Assembly: GCA_019339365.1 (NCBI GenBank)
Contig: CP079860.1
Span: forward strand, 620,001 to 684,000
DNA: 64,000 nt
Direction: 5' to 3'
Source: Vibrio neptunius
Lineage (GTDB): Bacteria; Pseudomonadota; Gammaproteobacteria; Enterobacterales; Vibrionaceae
Numbering within the stretch: position 1 is the first letter of the stretch; the number at the start of each line of letters is the position of its first letter. The position numbers and the translations under genes were made by a program. Of this stretch, positions 43,301 to 51,261 are shown in pieces. The notes below the pieces were generated by a model, which had not been told where the DNA came from, made no database searches, and saw nothing but the letters and a program-made list of their open reading frames with translations.

Positions 43301-43452
43301 GCTTTTTCAGCATCAGTAGGGATTGCCAGAGGCAACAGTTGTTCAAGCCATTGGGATTCGTCCACCATGTAAAGTGGCGAGATCAATGACCATAACTTAT
43401 CAAGCGGCTGCTCGACAAACTCGGCATTCAACACATCAGTTGCTGTAAACAT
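40333..43452 (-). CDS. putA: Bifunctional proline dehydrogenase / P5C dehydrogenase PutA
   Basis: A 1039-aa enzyme converting proline to glutamate. The proline dehydrogenase barrel (about residues 80-500) shows LVKGAYWDSEIKWSQQ. The aldehyde dehydrogenase part (about 560-1020) shows the NAD-binding SPWNFPLAIFLGQ, the Glu in FIAETGGQNA and the catalytic Cys in FASAGQRCSALR. The N-terminal ribbon-helix-helix DNA-binding domain of E. coli PutA is absent, so regulation must come from others, such as the Lrp- or AraC-type genes beside it. The C-terminal domain is encoded separately downstream. Confidence 0.95.
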   Translation of the reverse strand: MFTATDVLNAEFVEQPLDKLWSLISPLYMVDESQWLEQLLPLAIPTDAEKAQISDKTTQLIESIRADKKSIQMIDALLLEYSLDTQEGILLMCLAEALMRIPDSATADALIRDKLSVADWKSHLKNSDSVFVNASTWGLMLTGKVVGLSEAESQSPVSAVNRLVSKMSEPVIRKAMHQAMKVMGHQFVLGRSIAEAQKNGRTMRDKGFTYSYDMLGEAALTTADANKYFKDYLMAIEAVGRDKYGLDTSPAPSVSIKLSALHPRYEVANEERVLTELADTLMQLLRRAVELDVAITIDAEEADRLELSLKLFEKVYRSDLVKGWGKFGLVIQAYSKRALPVLVWINGLAKEQGDLIPLRLVKGAYWDSEIKWSQQAGYDNYPVYTRKEATDVAYLACARFLLSENVRGNIFPQFASHNAQTVTSIAVMAQHKDYEFQRLHGMGDSLYNHAMEAYQQSVRIYAPVGSHKDLLPYLVRRLLENGANSSFVHRLVDARCPVETLTQHPVDMLKAFDTLNNAKIPLPPQVFPERQNSYGVNLDIESEVKPFEQSVESFLKNQWRAGPIINGQGHAESMIKENINVEAVTAPYDRRIEVGQVAFATLDHVSAAIDGAQQAFAEWQTSDKAQRAAMLDKLAELLEANLAELVALCHQEAGKTIHDSIDEVREAVDFCRYYAKQVDALGEIRLDGFDGQARTIYRQGRGVFVCISPWNFPLAIFLGQITAALVAGNTVVAKPAEQTSLIAARAVELMNEAGFPAGTIQLLPGRGAEIGSALTSHPAIAGVAFTGSTATAQRINQTLASRDAAPVPFIAETGGQNAMIVDSTALPEQVVRDVIRSAFASAGQRCSALRVLYVQEDIADRIVALIQGAMQELSVGLPYLHSTDVGPVIDTTAKTKLVKHIERMTATEKKVAELTLGEEHQHGDFVAPSAFEIRDIACLEEEQFGPILHIVRFKANELHQIVERINSTGFGLTMGIHSRNETTYRWIEKHARVGNCYINRDQVGAVVGVQPFGGQGLSGTGPKAGGPHYLFRFTQTSFS

Positions 43453-43540
43453 GCGTTTTCCTCAATCTCAAACCTGATAAACTCATCAGGGTTCTTACAA
43501 TGGCTTGCAGTGTATTTTGAGCGCGACCGGATTACTTGTC

Positions 43541-43572
43541 AAAAACTCCGAGTTTTTTGCTAAAAACTCTGA
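43541..43572. promoter_or_regulatory. Two 11-bp direct repeats upstream of putA
   Basis: aaaaactccga (43541-43551) and aaaaactctga (43562-43572) repeat with a period of 21 bp, two helical turns, which is the usual half-site spacing of AraC-type regulators. The first also forms a palindrome (aaaaactc-cg-agttttt). They lie about 90-120 bp before putA, with an AraC-family gene next upstream. Confidence 0.5.
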
Positions 43573-43640
43573 TTATTAACAAAACAAAAACAGAGTCACA
43601 TGCATATGAGCAAAATAATATATGGTTATTCTTTTCTTAT

Positions 43641-44455
43641 TTAACCAAATTGTTTCTTGTAACTGGAGGGAGACATACCTTGCAGACGAGAAAATGTATG
43701 GGTGAAAGTGCTTTGCCCAGAAAAGCCTGTTAGTTCAGCGACCTGGCCCAATGAGAGGTGGCCTTTTTCAATCAAGGATTTCGCCATGTCAATGCGCTTA
43801 CCCAAGACATATTGGTGAGGTGTGATACCCATTTGTTCTTTAAATAGATGATGAAACTGACTCTCTCCAAGAAACACACTACCAGCCAATTGAGCAACAG
43901 ATATCTTCTGACTCAAATGCTGTTCTATGTAGCGGTCAATCGCCTCCAGATCGAAACGAGACGCTTTGTGAGGGGTGACAAATGTCGACATATGGCGCTG
44001 CAGAAGAGCAATCACCGTGTCATTGCACGCGCGACTAAGAAGCAAGTCTTCTGGGCTAGAGTACATTTCCGCGACTAGCATCTGTATCAGTTTCTGGATT
44101 TGAACATCAAGCTGAAAGTAGGTATCGCGCTGATTGATTTCATTCAGCTTTTGTAGCATCAAAGGATCCCCCTCTGATGGAACCGGCATATTCAATACCA
44201 GAATGTCAGACTGGCCCACCACGCCACCAAAAGCATGACCTGAGCCAGACGTCACAACGCAACCCTGACCAGGCCCGACCAAGTTACCAAAACCGCTAAC
44301 CTCAAATTCTGCTTGCCCTTTCAGGCCAATGACGATCTGAGTATAACTATGGTCATGACAGTCCATATAAGATGGTAATGTCACCAGCTCAGCAGGCTTG
44401 GGTGACAAAAGTTTGGCATCATCGCCCAAAATAGGGGGAGCTTAAAGGAACTCAT
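43641..44455 (-). pseudogene. AraC-family regulator, one-base frameshift near the start
   Basis: The long frame encodes an AraC-type protein: an N-terminal cupin (HDHSYTQIVIGLKGQAEF, HAFGG) and two C-terminal HTH motifs (ISVAQLAGSVFLGESQFHHLF and LSLGQVAELTGFSGQSTFTHTFSRLQGMSP). It has no ATG in frame; the sequence upstream, after TAA, offers only TTG. ATG 44455 in another frame gives MSSFKLP, which joins if one G is added to the G5 run at 44434-44438, yielding a 271-aa protein. It lies upstream of putA on the same strand and may regulate it; no inducer is visible. Confidence 0.8.
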
Positions 44456-44915
44456 AGCACAGTTTTGTGATCTCAAGTGGTACTGGCTTCGCATGTTATA
44501 CCAAAAACTTCCCAATCCGAAATTTATCCTGGCGTATGCAATTGGGCACATCATCACATTATTTAAGTTTCGATAAACTGCATCATAAAGGTTAAAAAGT
44601 GAGCTCCATTTCGTTTCGGAAGAATGATCAAGTGCACATAAATTACGGTTTATGTCACTTCTAGCAACATTTCTTTTTGCAGATGTTCAATCTTCACTTG
44701 CATATTTCCCCAATCAACTCAAAATGATAGGTAGCATCCAAGTTTTATATACATTCAAATTAGATTCGTCTGCCCAAAAGTTGACTAATCTGTTAAAAAG
44801 AAAGATGCAGGGATAAAAGAAAACTTGGGAAAGGCAGGGATACATGGACTGTCAAAAGTTTGTCTTTTTTTGGTTTTACGTTGGTAATATGAAACGTTAA
44901 TTGTTGCAGGGAAAT
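44456..44915. other. Intergenic region, no gene seen
   Basis: An AT-rich stretch of 460 bp between the AraC gene and the first PEGA gene. It must hold the two divergent promoters. I found no RNA gene, repeat or terminator that I could support. A cagggaaat site precedes the PEGA start at 44916. Confidence 0.5.
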
Positions 44916-46031
44916 ATGATAACACGTCGCATCCCAGCGCTTTTAATTGCGCTAAGCCCTATATGGGTATCGACTTCGGTTTTTGCGGAAACGGCTGACT
45001 CTGCCGATCCTGTCGCAGCTATCGATGCTAAGTTAGAAAACAAACAAAGTGAACTACAAGCGTTAAGCACTGAGTTCGAAGGTGAATCCGATCGTTTACA
45101 ACAGCTTAGGACTGAACTGACTAAATACCAGCGTGAAGAGCAAGAGCTCAACGCGAAACGCAACCGCGCTAAGTCTGCACTGGACAAACAATATAATCGC
45201 CTGTTAGACGACCCGGAAGTTGATCTACTTTCTTTCCAGCAAGAGTACCAACAAGCGTGGTCTTCGGTGAAAGAAAACCAAACACAGATTCTTGAGCAAG
45301 AGCAAACCATTACAGAACAGGAAATGCGTTTGTCTCAGATCAAACAGAAACGCTCTCGCATTAACTCCGAGTTGTCTTATCTCAAAGAACAGAAAGTAGA
45401 AGCGCGCGTTAAACGACTCGATGCGGAACTGCGCGAAAGTGACGTTCTCAACACTGCGTTTAAAACTACGTGTTCTGCAACCATGACGCTAGGTGAATGT
45501 ACCAATCAGGGTAAATACCTAACCAAGCAACGTGCGGTGAATACCTTCAAAGCTAAGCTGCTTGATGGTCTGACGGAAGCAACCCTTGCTAAACAAAATC
45601 TAAAGGGCGTTCAGCTCAATGTGTTTGTTCAGGAAAGCCAAATTATTCGTTCGGGCTTCGAAGGCAACAACAGTTACTTTACTGAAATGCAAGCACAATT
45701 GCAGGCTCGTCCAGAAGCTTCAGCCGCTTGTAAATTACTGAATGTCTCGTCGCGTTACTGTCTAAATGGTGCACAAGTGACCAAAAAAGACCAAAGCAGC
45801 AGTAACAAAGAGAAAAGCTGGGCAAACATTACCGTTCGCTCCGACCAGTATGAAGATCGCGTCACCATTAATGGCGTAAACTATGGAAGCACACCTGTCG
45901 AAGTTGTCCTTCCTAGAGGCAAACATCAGTTCACAGTCTCTAAAGATGGTTATCAAACATACAACCGAACTATAGCCGTTAATGGCAATGACACAGTATG
46001 GGTCAAGTTACGTCCTGACTCAGATATTTAA
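44916..46031 (+). CDS. Exported coiled-coil protein with PEGA domain
   Basis: A 371-aa exported protein. Signal peptide at residues 1-25 (ending VFAE), a long coiled coil (about 30-175) rich in Glu/Gln/Lys, a middle domain with paired cysteines (TTCSATMTLGECTNQG), and a PEGA domain at about 300-365 (RVTINGVNYGSTPVEVVLPRGKHQFTV). PEGA domains are small beta repeats of surface or periplasmic proteins. The next gene is a clear paralogue with an added catalytic-type domain. Function not known. Confidence 0.78.
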   Translation: MITRRIPALLIALSPIWVSTSVFAETADSADPVAAIDAKLENKQSELQALSTEFEGESDRLQQLRTELTKYQREEQELNAKRNRAKSALDKQYNRLLDDPEVDLLSFQQEYQQAWSSVKENQTQILEQEQTITEQEMRLSQIKQKRSRINSELSYLKEQKVEARVKRLDAELRESDVLNTAFKTTCSATMTLGECTNQGKYLTKQRAVNTFKAKLLDGLTEATLAKQNLKGVQLNVFVQESQIIRSGFEGNNSYFTEMQAQLQARPEASAACKLLNVSSRYCLNGAQVTKKDQSSSNKEKSWANITVRSDQYEDRVTINGVNYGSTPVEVVLPRGKHQFTVSKDGYQTYNRTIAVNGNDTVWVKLRPDSDI

Positions 46032-46075
46032 CACACTTCTCTTTTCAGAAAGAGGGGGATTGCACAAAATTGACC

Positions 46076-46132
46076 AAAAACGCCATTTTGTCGTAAGTTA
46101 TCGCTTTATAACTTAAGAAAAAATGGCGTTTT
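46076..46132 (+). terminator. Long hairpin between the two PEGA genes
   Basis: aaaaacgccatttt (from 46076) pairs with aaaatggcgtttt (to about 46132), and an inner stem taagttat/ataactta occupies the centre. The structure ends in T-rich sequence, so it can act as terminator for the first PEGA gene. Confidence 0.7.
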
Positions 46133-46179
46133 CGTTTAGAATAAGCCCATTAGATAGAAAAGAATTGTAGAAATAGATA

Positions 46180-48009
46180 ATGCGAACTGGTTTACCAACG
46201 CTCCTTCTTGCTTTGTCACCTTGCTTCATCTCAGCTATTGTTTTGGCTCAGGAGGCTCGCGATCCTATTGTTGTTCTCGATCAACAGTTGTTTGACAAAC
46301 ATGAAGAGCTGAAAGCGGCAACACGAGCTCGGGATGAGCAAAATGCGAAATTTGAAGAGCAACAGCAGGTTGTCGCTCAGTTAACCAAGCTCGCCAAATC
46401 TCTGGACGAAACGCTAAACGAAGCCAAGACGAGCCTCGAAAACGATTACTCCAGAATGATTGAAGATCCTAATATTGATCTGGCTGCAACACAGAAAAAG
46501 TACCAAGACGCTTGGTCAAAAGTGAAACAGAATCAAAGTCAACGTCTATCTGGAGAACAAGAACTTCAAGAACGACAGCATCAATTGGATCTCGCCAATA
46601 GCGCAGTTGAAGCCATTGAACAAAGCATTGACGTTCTGGACCAGAACAAACTTCGTGCCCGCGCTGAACGCCTTCAGGAAGAACTCCAACAAGCGCATTC
46701 ATTGTCCGTCAGCTTTACTAACCGCTGCCAAGCAGACATGACTATCGCTCAGTGTGACCGTCAGACACGTGACCTTGCCCTGCAAAAAGCCGTTAAACAA
46801 TTTCAGTCAGAGCTGGTTGCCACGACCAGTGAACCACAAGTGGTTAAGTTAAATGCCAACAAGGTTCCTTTCAATATCCATGTACTCCGGTCTAGAGCCA
46901 AAGAATCTGGCTTTTATGATGGTGTTCGCTATCGAAGCCTGATGGATGTTGAAATGCAAGCTCGTCCGACACAAAGCGCTGCCTGTACGTTGCTCGGCAT
47001 CGACAAGCAATATTGCTTTGAGCCAGAGACGTTAAATGACAAAGACACATTGGTAAGCAATAAAGAAGTCGCTTGGGTCACCTTAACGATTCGTTCAAAC
47101 CTTTTTGATGATAAAGTCGCGATCAATGGCGTGAACTACGGCAGCACGCCTGTAGAAGTGATGCTTCCTGTCGGCCCACATATGATCACGGTCGAAAAAG
47201 AGGGTTATCGCTCCTTCAACCGTGAGTTGACCGTACGACGTGATCAAAACCTTCGTGCCGTATTGGTTGAAAAAGCCAACCCTCTACGCGAAGGGGATAA
47301 GTTTGCAGACTCTCTAGGCTCAGGCCTTCAAGGCCCTGAGCTCTCTACCATTCTTTCAGGTCAGTACATTCTTGGTGAACACGGTTCCAAACAGCTACAG
47401 CTTAAACACCCTTTTGGCTTCGGTACAACGCCCGTGACGGTTGGGCAATTCAAGACTTTTATTGATGCAACTAACTACCAAACGGATGCTGAATTAAAGA
47501 ACACCTGTACCGCCATTGTTAAAGGCGAAGTGACACCAATTGCCAAAGGTTACTGGCGAAATCCTGGATTTAAACAGGCGTCAAACTCACCCGTTGTTTG
47601 TGTCAGTCGAAATGATGCGCAAGCCTATGCTAACTGGTTGAGCAGCAAAACGAAGCACAGTTACAGACTACCCAGTGAAGATGAGTGGGAAATTGCCGCC
47701 CGAGCGGGTGCTGAAACTCACTATTGGTGGGGAGACCAGTTTATTCCAAACCAAGCCAACACGGGCTGGGGAGGCACGCCTTGGTCAAACAAAAGCACTT
47801 CACCAGTCAACGCTTTCAAGCCTAATCGCTTAGGTATTTATGATACTGTAGGCAATATATGGCAATGGACAAGTGATAGCCGTGGGCTACTCAAAGGTGG
47901 TGCGTGGAACTTCTCTCCAGACATGGCAGCAGCGCATCAACAGCTTTCCTTATCAAGCTCGTCAGCGGCCAACTATGTTGGTTTCCGTGTGGTACGTGAT
48001 ATCAACTAA
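46180..48009 (+). CDS. Exported PEGA protein with formylglycine-generating-enzyme-like domain
   Basis: A 609-aa paralogue of the preceding protein: signal peptide (residues 1-23), coiled coil (about 30-180), Cys-containing middle domain, PEGA domain (about 306-365) and a new C-terminal SUMF1/FGE-sulfatase domain (about 400-605). That domain shows VTVGQFKTFIDATNYQTD, NDAQAYANWLSSKTKHSYRLPSEDEWEIAARAG and LLKGGAWNFSPD, the usual fold marks. Many such domains bind or modify other proteins without making formylglycine. The role here is unknown. Confidence 0.85.
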   Translation: MRTGLPTLLLALSPCFISAIVLAQEARDPIVVLDQQLFDKHEELKAATRARDEQNAKFEEQQQVVAQLTKLAKSLDETLNEAKTSLENDYSRMIEDPNIDLAATQKKYQDAWSKVKQNQSQRLSGEQELQERQHQLDLANSAVEAIEQSIDVLDQNKLRARAERLQEELQQAHSLSVSFTNRCQADMTIAQCDRQTRDLALQKAVKQFQSELVATTSEPQVVKLNANKVPFNIHVLRSRAKESGFYDGVRYRSLMDVEMQARPTQSAACTLLGIDKQYCFEPETLNDKDTLVSNKEVAWVTLTIRSNLFDDKVAINGVNYGSTPVEVMLPVGPHMITVEKEGYRSFNRELTVRRDQNLRAVLVEKANPLREGDKFADSLGSGLQGPELSTILSGQYILGEHGSKQLQLKHPFGFGTTPVTVGQFKTFIDATNYQTDAELKNTCTAIVKGEVTPIAKGYWRNPGFKQASNSPVVCVSRNDAQAYANWLSSKTKHSYRLPSEDEWEIAARAGAETHYWWGDQFIPNQANTGWGGTPWSNKSTSPVNAFKPNRLGIYDTVGNIWQWTSDSRGLLKGGAWNFSPDMAAAHQQLSLSSSSAANYVGFRVVRDIN

Positions 48010-48029
48010 GATGACATACTGGTTGCTTC

Positions 48030-48051
48030 AAGGGGGATTTCCCCCCTTTTT
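48030..48051 (+). terminator. Terminator after the second PEGA gene
   Basis: The stem aaggggg-attt-cccccctt is followed by T residues. Confidence 0.85.
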
Positions 48052-48194
48052 CATGTGTTAAATTTAGATAGAATTTACTCCAAGCTCATCTGACACTGAG
48101 CTCAGTTGATTGATATAGCGTTGGATCGGGGGTTTTGGTTCCCACATACCACAAACCCTACTACGCACTCAACTTTCAGTGGTACTGAATAATG

Positions 48195-48219
48195 AATACG
48201 CCGCGTAAAGCGGCGTATT
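48195..48219. terminator. Hairpin after pdxH
   Basis: aatacgccgc (48195-48204) pairs perfectly with gcggcgtatt (48210-48219). It lies just beyond the pdxH stop on the minus strand. The T tail is weak. Confidence 0.6.
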
Positions 48220-48240
48220 GTTGATATTGGGAAAGGAATC

Positions 48241-48876
48241 TTAAGGAGCGAGTCGGTCGATATGCCATTCATTCTCGGCTTTTGAAAACAGGAATCTGTC
48301 GTGGAGACGGTGATCACCACCTTGCCAAAATTCAATACTTTCAGGCTTAATGCGAAACCCTCCCCAAAAAGAAGGAACAGGGATCTCACCTTGTGCAAAC
48401 TTCTGTTTTAGCTCCAAAAACTTACCTTCGAGTACTCCTCGAGTCGAAATTCGACTACTTTGTTTACTCGCAATAGCAGCGAGTTGACTCTCTTTTGGTC
48501 GTGAAGAGAAGTACTTAATATTCTCTGTAATACTCAGTTTTTCAGCGACGCCCGTAATGTGAACCTGACGCTCGAGTGGATGCCATGGAAAATGTAAGCT
48601 GACTCGCGAATTACCTTCAATTTGCTGCGCTTTGCGGCTACCTAGGTTGGTATAGAATACAAACCCCTGTGCATCGACATGTTTGAGCAACACAATTCGC
48701 TGGAAAGGCTGACCATGCTCGTCGACCGTCGCCACTGTCATTGCCGTCGGATCAGTGAGCTTAGCGTCAATCGCTTGTTGTAACCACAAGTCAAACTGCT
48801 CTACTGGGTTGGCTTTAAGGTCTTTTCTGCGTAACCCACCCTTGCTGTACTCACGGCGGATGTCTTCGAGTTCCAT
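48241..48876 (-). CDS. pdxH: Pyridoxamine 5'-phosphate oxidase
   Basis: A 211-aa FMN enzyme that makes pyridoxal 5'-phosphate. Family marks: [62 protein letters not shown] (FMN/phosphate binding), [17 protein letters not shown], and the C-terminal [28 protein letters not shown]. Length equals that of E. coli PdxH within a few residues. PLP is also the cofactor of the tnaA product found later in the window, but the genes are not linked in an operon. Confidence 0.97.
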   Translation of the reverse strand: MELEDIRREYSKGGLRRKDLKANPVEQFDLWLQQAIDAKLTDPTAMTVATVDEHGQPFQRIVLLKHVDAQGFVFYTNLGSRKAQQIEGNSRVSLHFPWHPLERQVHITGVAEKLSITENIKYFSSRPKESQLAAIASKQSSRISTRGVLEGKFLELKQKFAQGEIPVPSFWGGFRIKPESIEFWQGGDHRLHDRFLFSKAENEWHIDRLAP

Positions 48877-49156
48877 CTTCTCTCCTGCGAAATTTTTTTG
48901 CTGATTGTGCGCTCATATATACATGAACACAAGCCTACGTGCCATCTTGTTATAGGCATTTTGGGCATTTGGAATACCATCTATTGGTAAATGACCCGTT
49001 ATTGAGAAAAATCATCATGTATACTTAGCACAACTGATTGATTGTTTTCTATTATTTAAGTACTTGATACAGAGTATCGTTCTAAAACTGCACCTTAACA
49101 TTTAATAGATTGGATAATAGAATCCAATATATACCCAGTAATAACAAGGAATCTCA

Positions 49157-50548
49157 ATGAGTCAGAGCCATTACAACAAGCTCTCGGATAACGAACTTGA
49201 TTATGTAGATGACAAAACGGCAGCGCTTTTACTCAATACGCCGAATAGCGCTCGCGTCATGCTCTGGGTGATGGTTTTATTCTTTGTCCTTGCTGGCATA
49301 TGGGCTTCTTGGGCTCAAATCGATAAAGTCACCGTTGGGCAAGGAAAGGTTGTGCCCTCTTCTCAAATACAGGTTGTCCAAAACCTGGAAGGTGGTCTGG
49401 TCAAAGAGATTCTTGTCCGTGAAGGTCAAGTCGTTCAAAAAGGCCAGCAGTTACTGTTAATCGATGACACTCGCTTCCGTTCAGACTTTCGTGAGCGAGA
49501 GCAACAAGTAGCCAACCTAACTGCAAGTGTACTGCAACTGTCAGCGTCGATTACGAGTGTCGCGATCAATGAAGATTTCAGCGAGAAGTCTTGGCAGCAA
49601 AGTGTCCAACTGGATTTCAGTAAGCTCGCTTTTCCTCCACAACTAGAAGAAACACAACCAACATTGGTTCAGCGTCAACGTGCCGAGTACAGTCAGGATT
49701 TAAACAATCTCCGAAATCAGATTTCATTGATCGATCAACAGGTCAAACAAAAACAGCAAGATTTGGTTGAGATTCAAGCTCGCGTAAAAAATTTACGTGA
49801 AAGCTACAACTTTGCTCGCAAAGAGCTGGAGATCACTCAACCACTGGCGGATGAAGGGGTGGTGCCTCGGATAGAGCTACTCAAGCTCCAGCGCCAAGTG
49901 AACGATACCCGCCGCGAAATGACCTCCAGTGAACTCAAAGTCCCTGTCCTCCAATCTGCGATTAAAGAATCCATGCTAAGCCGCATTGACGCTGCGCAAA
50001 AGTTCCGTTCAGAGCAACAAGAGAAACTCAATGAGGCTCAAGATAAGCTGTCATCGTTGACCGAATCGACCGTAGGCCTAGAAGACAGAGTCAATCGAAC
50101 CATTGTCATGTCACCCGTGACAGGCACCGTCAAAACGCTCAATGTCAATACAGTTGGCGGAGTGATACAGCCAGGCATGGACATTGTCGAAATCGTACCA
50201 AGCGAAGATACACTTCTGGTTGAAGCTAAGATAGCCCCTCAAGACATCGCCTTTCTTCGTCCAGAACTACATGCCATCGTCAAGTTTAGTGCCTACGACT
50301 TTACCAAATATGGCGGCTTGGAAGGCACTCTTGAACATATCAGCGCAGATACTACCACCGACGAAGAAGGAAACAGCTTCTATTTGGTAAGGGTTCGAAC
50401 CAAAGAAACGAGCCTGAATAACGATACGTCTTTGCCTATCATTCCAGGTATGACAGCTTCAGTAGACATCATCACAGGCAAAAGAACCGTGATGGAATAC
50501 TTACTCAAGCCGATTCTGGGCGCAAAAGACAACGCACTGAAGGAATAA
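49157..50548 (+). CDS. lapC: Type I secretion membrane-fusion protein LapC
   Basis: A 463-aa HlyD-family adaptor: short cytosolic start, one membrane span (about residues 36-55), lipoyl half-motifs (VVQNLEGGLVKEILVREGQVVQKGQ and TVKTLNVNTVGGVIQPGMDIVEI) around a long coiled-coil hairpin (residues 95-300), then a beta-barrel domain. It connects the ABC exporter to an outer-membrane channel to export a large repeat adhesin. It is the first gene of lapC-lapG-lapD-lapB, with an aagga ribosome-binding site. Confidence 0.9.
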   Translation: MSQSHYNKLSDNELDYVDDKTAALLLNTPNSARVMLWVMVLFFVLAGIWASWAQIDKVTVGQGKVVPSSQIQVVQNLEGGLVKEILVREGQVVQKGQQLLLIDDTRFRSDFREREQQVANLTASVLQLSASITSVAINEDFSEKSWQQSVQLDFSKLAFPPQLEETQPTLVQRQRAEYSQDLNNLRNQISLIDQQVKQKQQDLVEIQARVKNLRESYNFARKELEITQPLADEGVVPRIELLKLQRQVNDTRREMTSSELKVPVLQSAIKESMLSRIDAAQKFRSEQQEKLNEAQDKLSSLTESTVGLEDRVNRTIVMSPVTGTVKTLNVNTVGGVIQPGMDIVEIVPSEDTLLVEAKIAPQDIAFLRPELHAIVKFSAYDFTKYGGLEGTLEHISADTTTDEEGNSFYLVRVRTKETSLNNDTSLPIIPGMTASVDIITGKRTVMEYLLKPILGAKDNALKE

Positions 50549-50593
50549 CAATGCAAACAGTGGTAACTGCACGTAAGGTCAGAGTTAGCTAAG

Positions 50594-51256
50594 ATGAAAT
50601 ACTGGCTAGCGGCTCTGTTTTTCATTTTGGCTTCTACAGCCTCACAGGCGCTTAATACTCAAGAGCAGCGCTGGATTGAGGCTGTACGCAATACTTACGG
50701 AGATAGAGCAGGGAAACGAGTCGAAACCTGGCGCCGAGAAATGGAACAATTTAAAGGCCTTTCAGAAAGACAAAAACTGACGGAAGTGAACCATTTTTTT
50801 AACCAACTGAATTTCGTTAATGATGACCGTTTATGGGGCAAGAAAGACTACTGGGCAACGCCACTAGAGTTCCTTGGTAGCAATGCGGGTGATTGTGAGG
50901 ATTTTACTATCGCCAAGTATTTTTCTCTTCTCGAATTAGGTGTCTCAGATCAAAAACTCCGCTTGGTATACGTTAAAGCAATCACACTTAACCAGTTTCA
51001 CATGGTGCTTGCCTACTATTCCAAACCTAGTGCGGAGCCAATTCTGCTGGACAACATCGACCCGGAGATCAAAAAAGCGTCTAAACGTAGAGATTTATTA
51101 CCGATATACAGCTTCAATGGTAAAAACCTGTGGCTGATGAAATCAAAACAAGGACAACTGGCAGGAAAGTCATCCCGACTAAGCTTATGGAATGACCTTC
51201 GTGCCCGAGAAAAATCACTCAAACTGAATAAACCAATAGTCAATTACGATGAGTAG
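50594..51256 (+). CDS. lapG: Periplasmic adhesin protease LapG
   Basis: A 220-aa transglutaminase-like cysteine peptidase with signal peptide (residues 1-19). The catalytic triad is Cys101 (SNAGDCEDF), His136 (NQFHMVLAYY) and Asp153 (LLDNIDPEI). In the Lap system it cleaves the N-terminal anchor of the surface adhesin and releases the biofilm when c-di-GMP is low. It precedes its inhibitor lapD by 5 bp. Confidence 0.93.
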   Translation: MKYWLAALFFILASTASQALNTQEQRWIEAVRNTYGDRAGKRVETWRREMEQFKGLSERQKLTEVNHFFNQLNFVNDDRLWGKKDYWATPLEFLGSNAGDCEDFTIAKYFSLLELGVSDQKLRLVYVKAITLNQFHMVLAYYSKPSAEPILLDNIDPEIKKASKRRDLLPIYSFNGKNLWLMKSKQGQLAGKSSRLSLWNDLRAREKSLKLNKPIVNYDE

Positions 51257-51261
51257 GCAAT

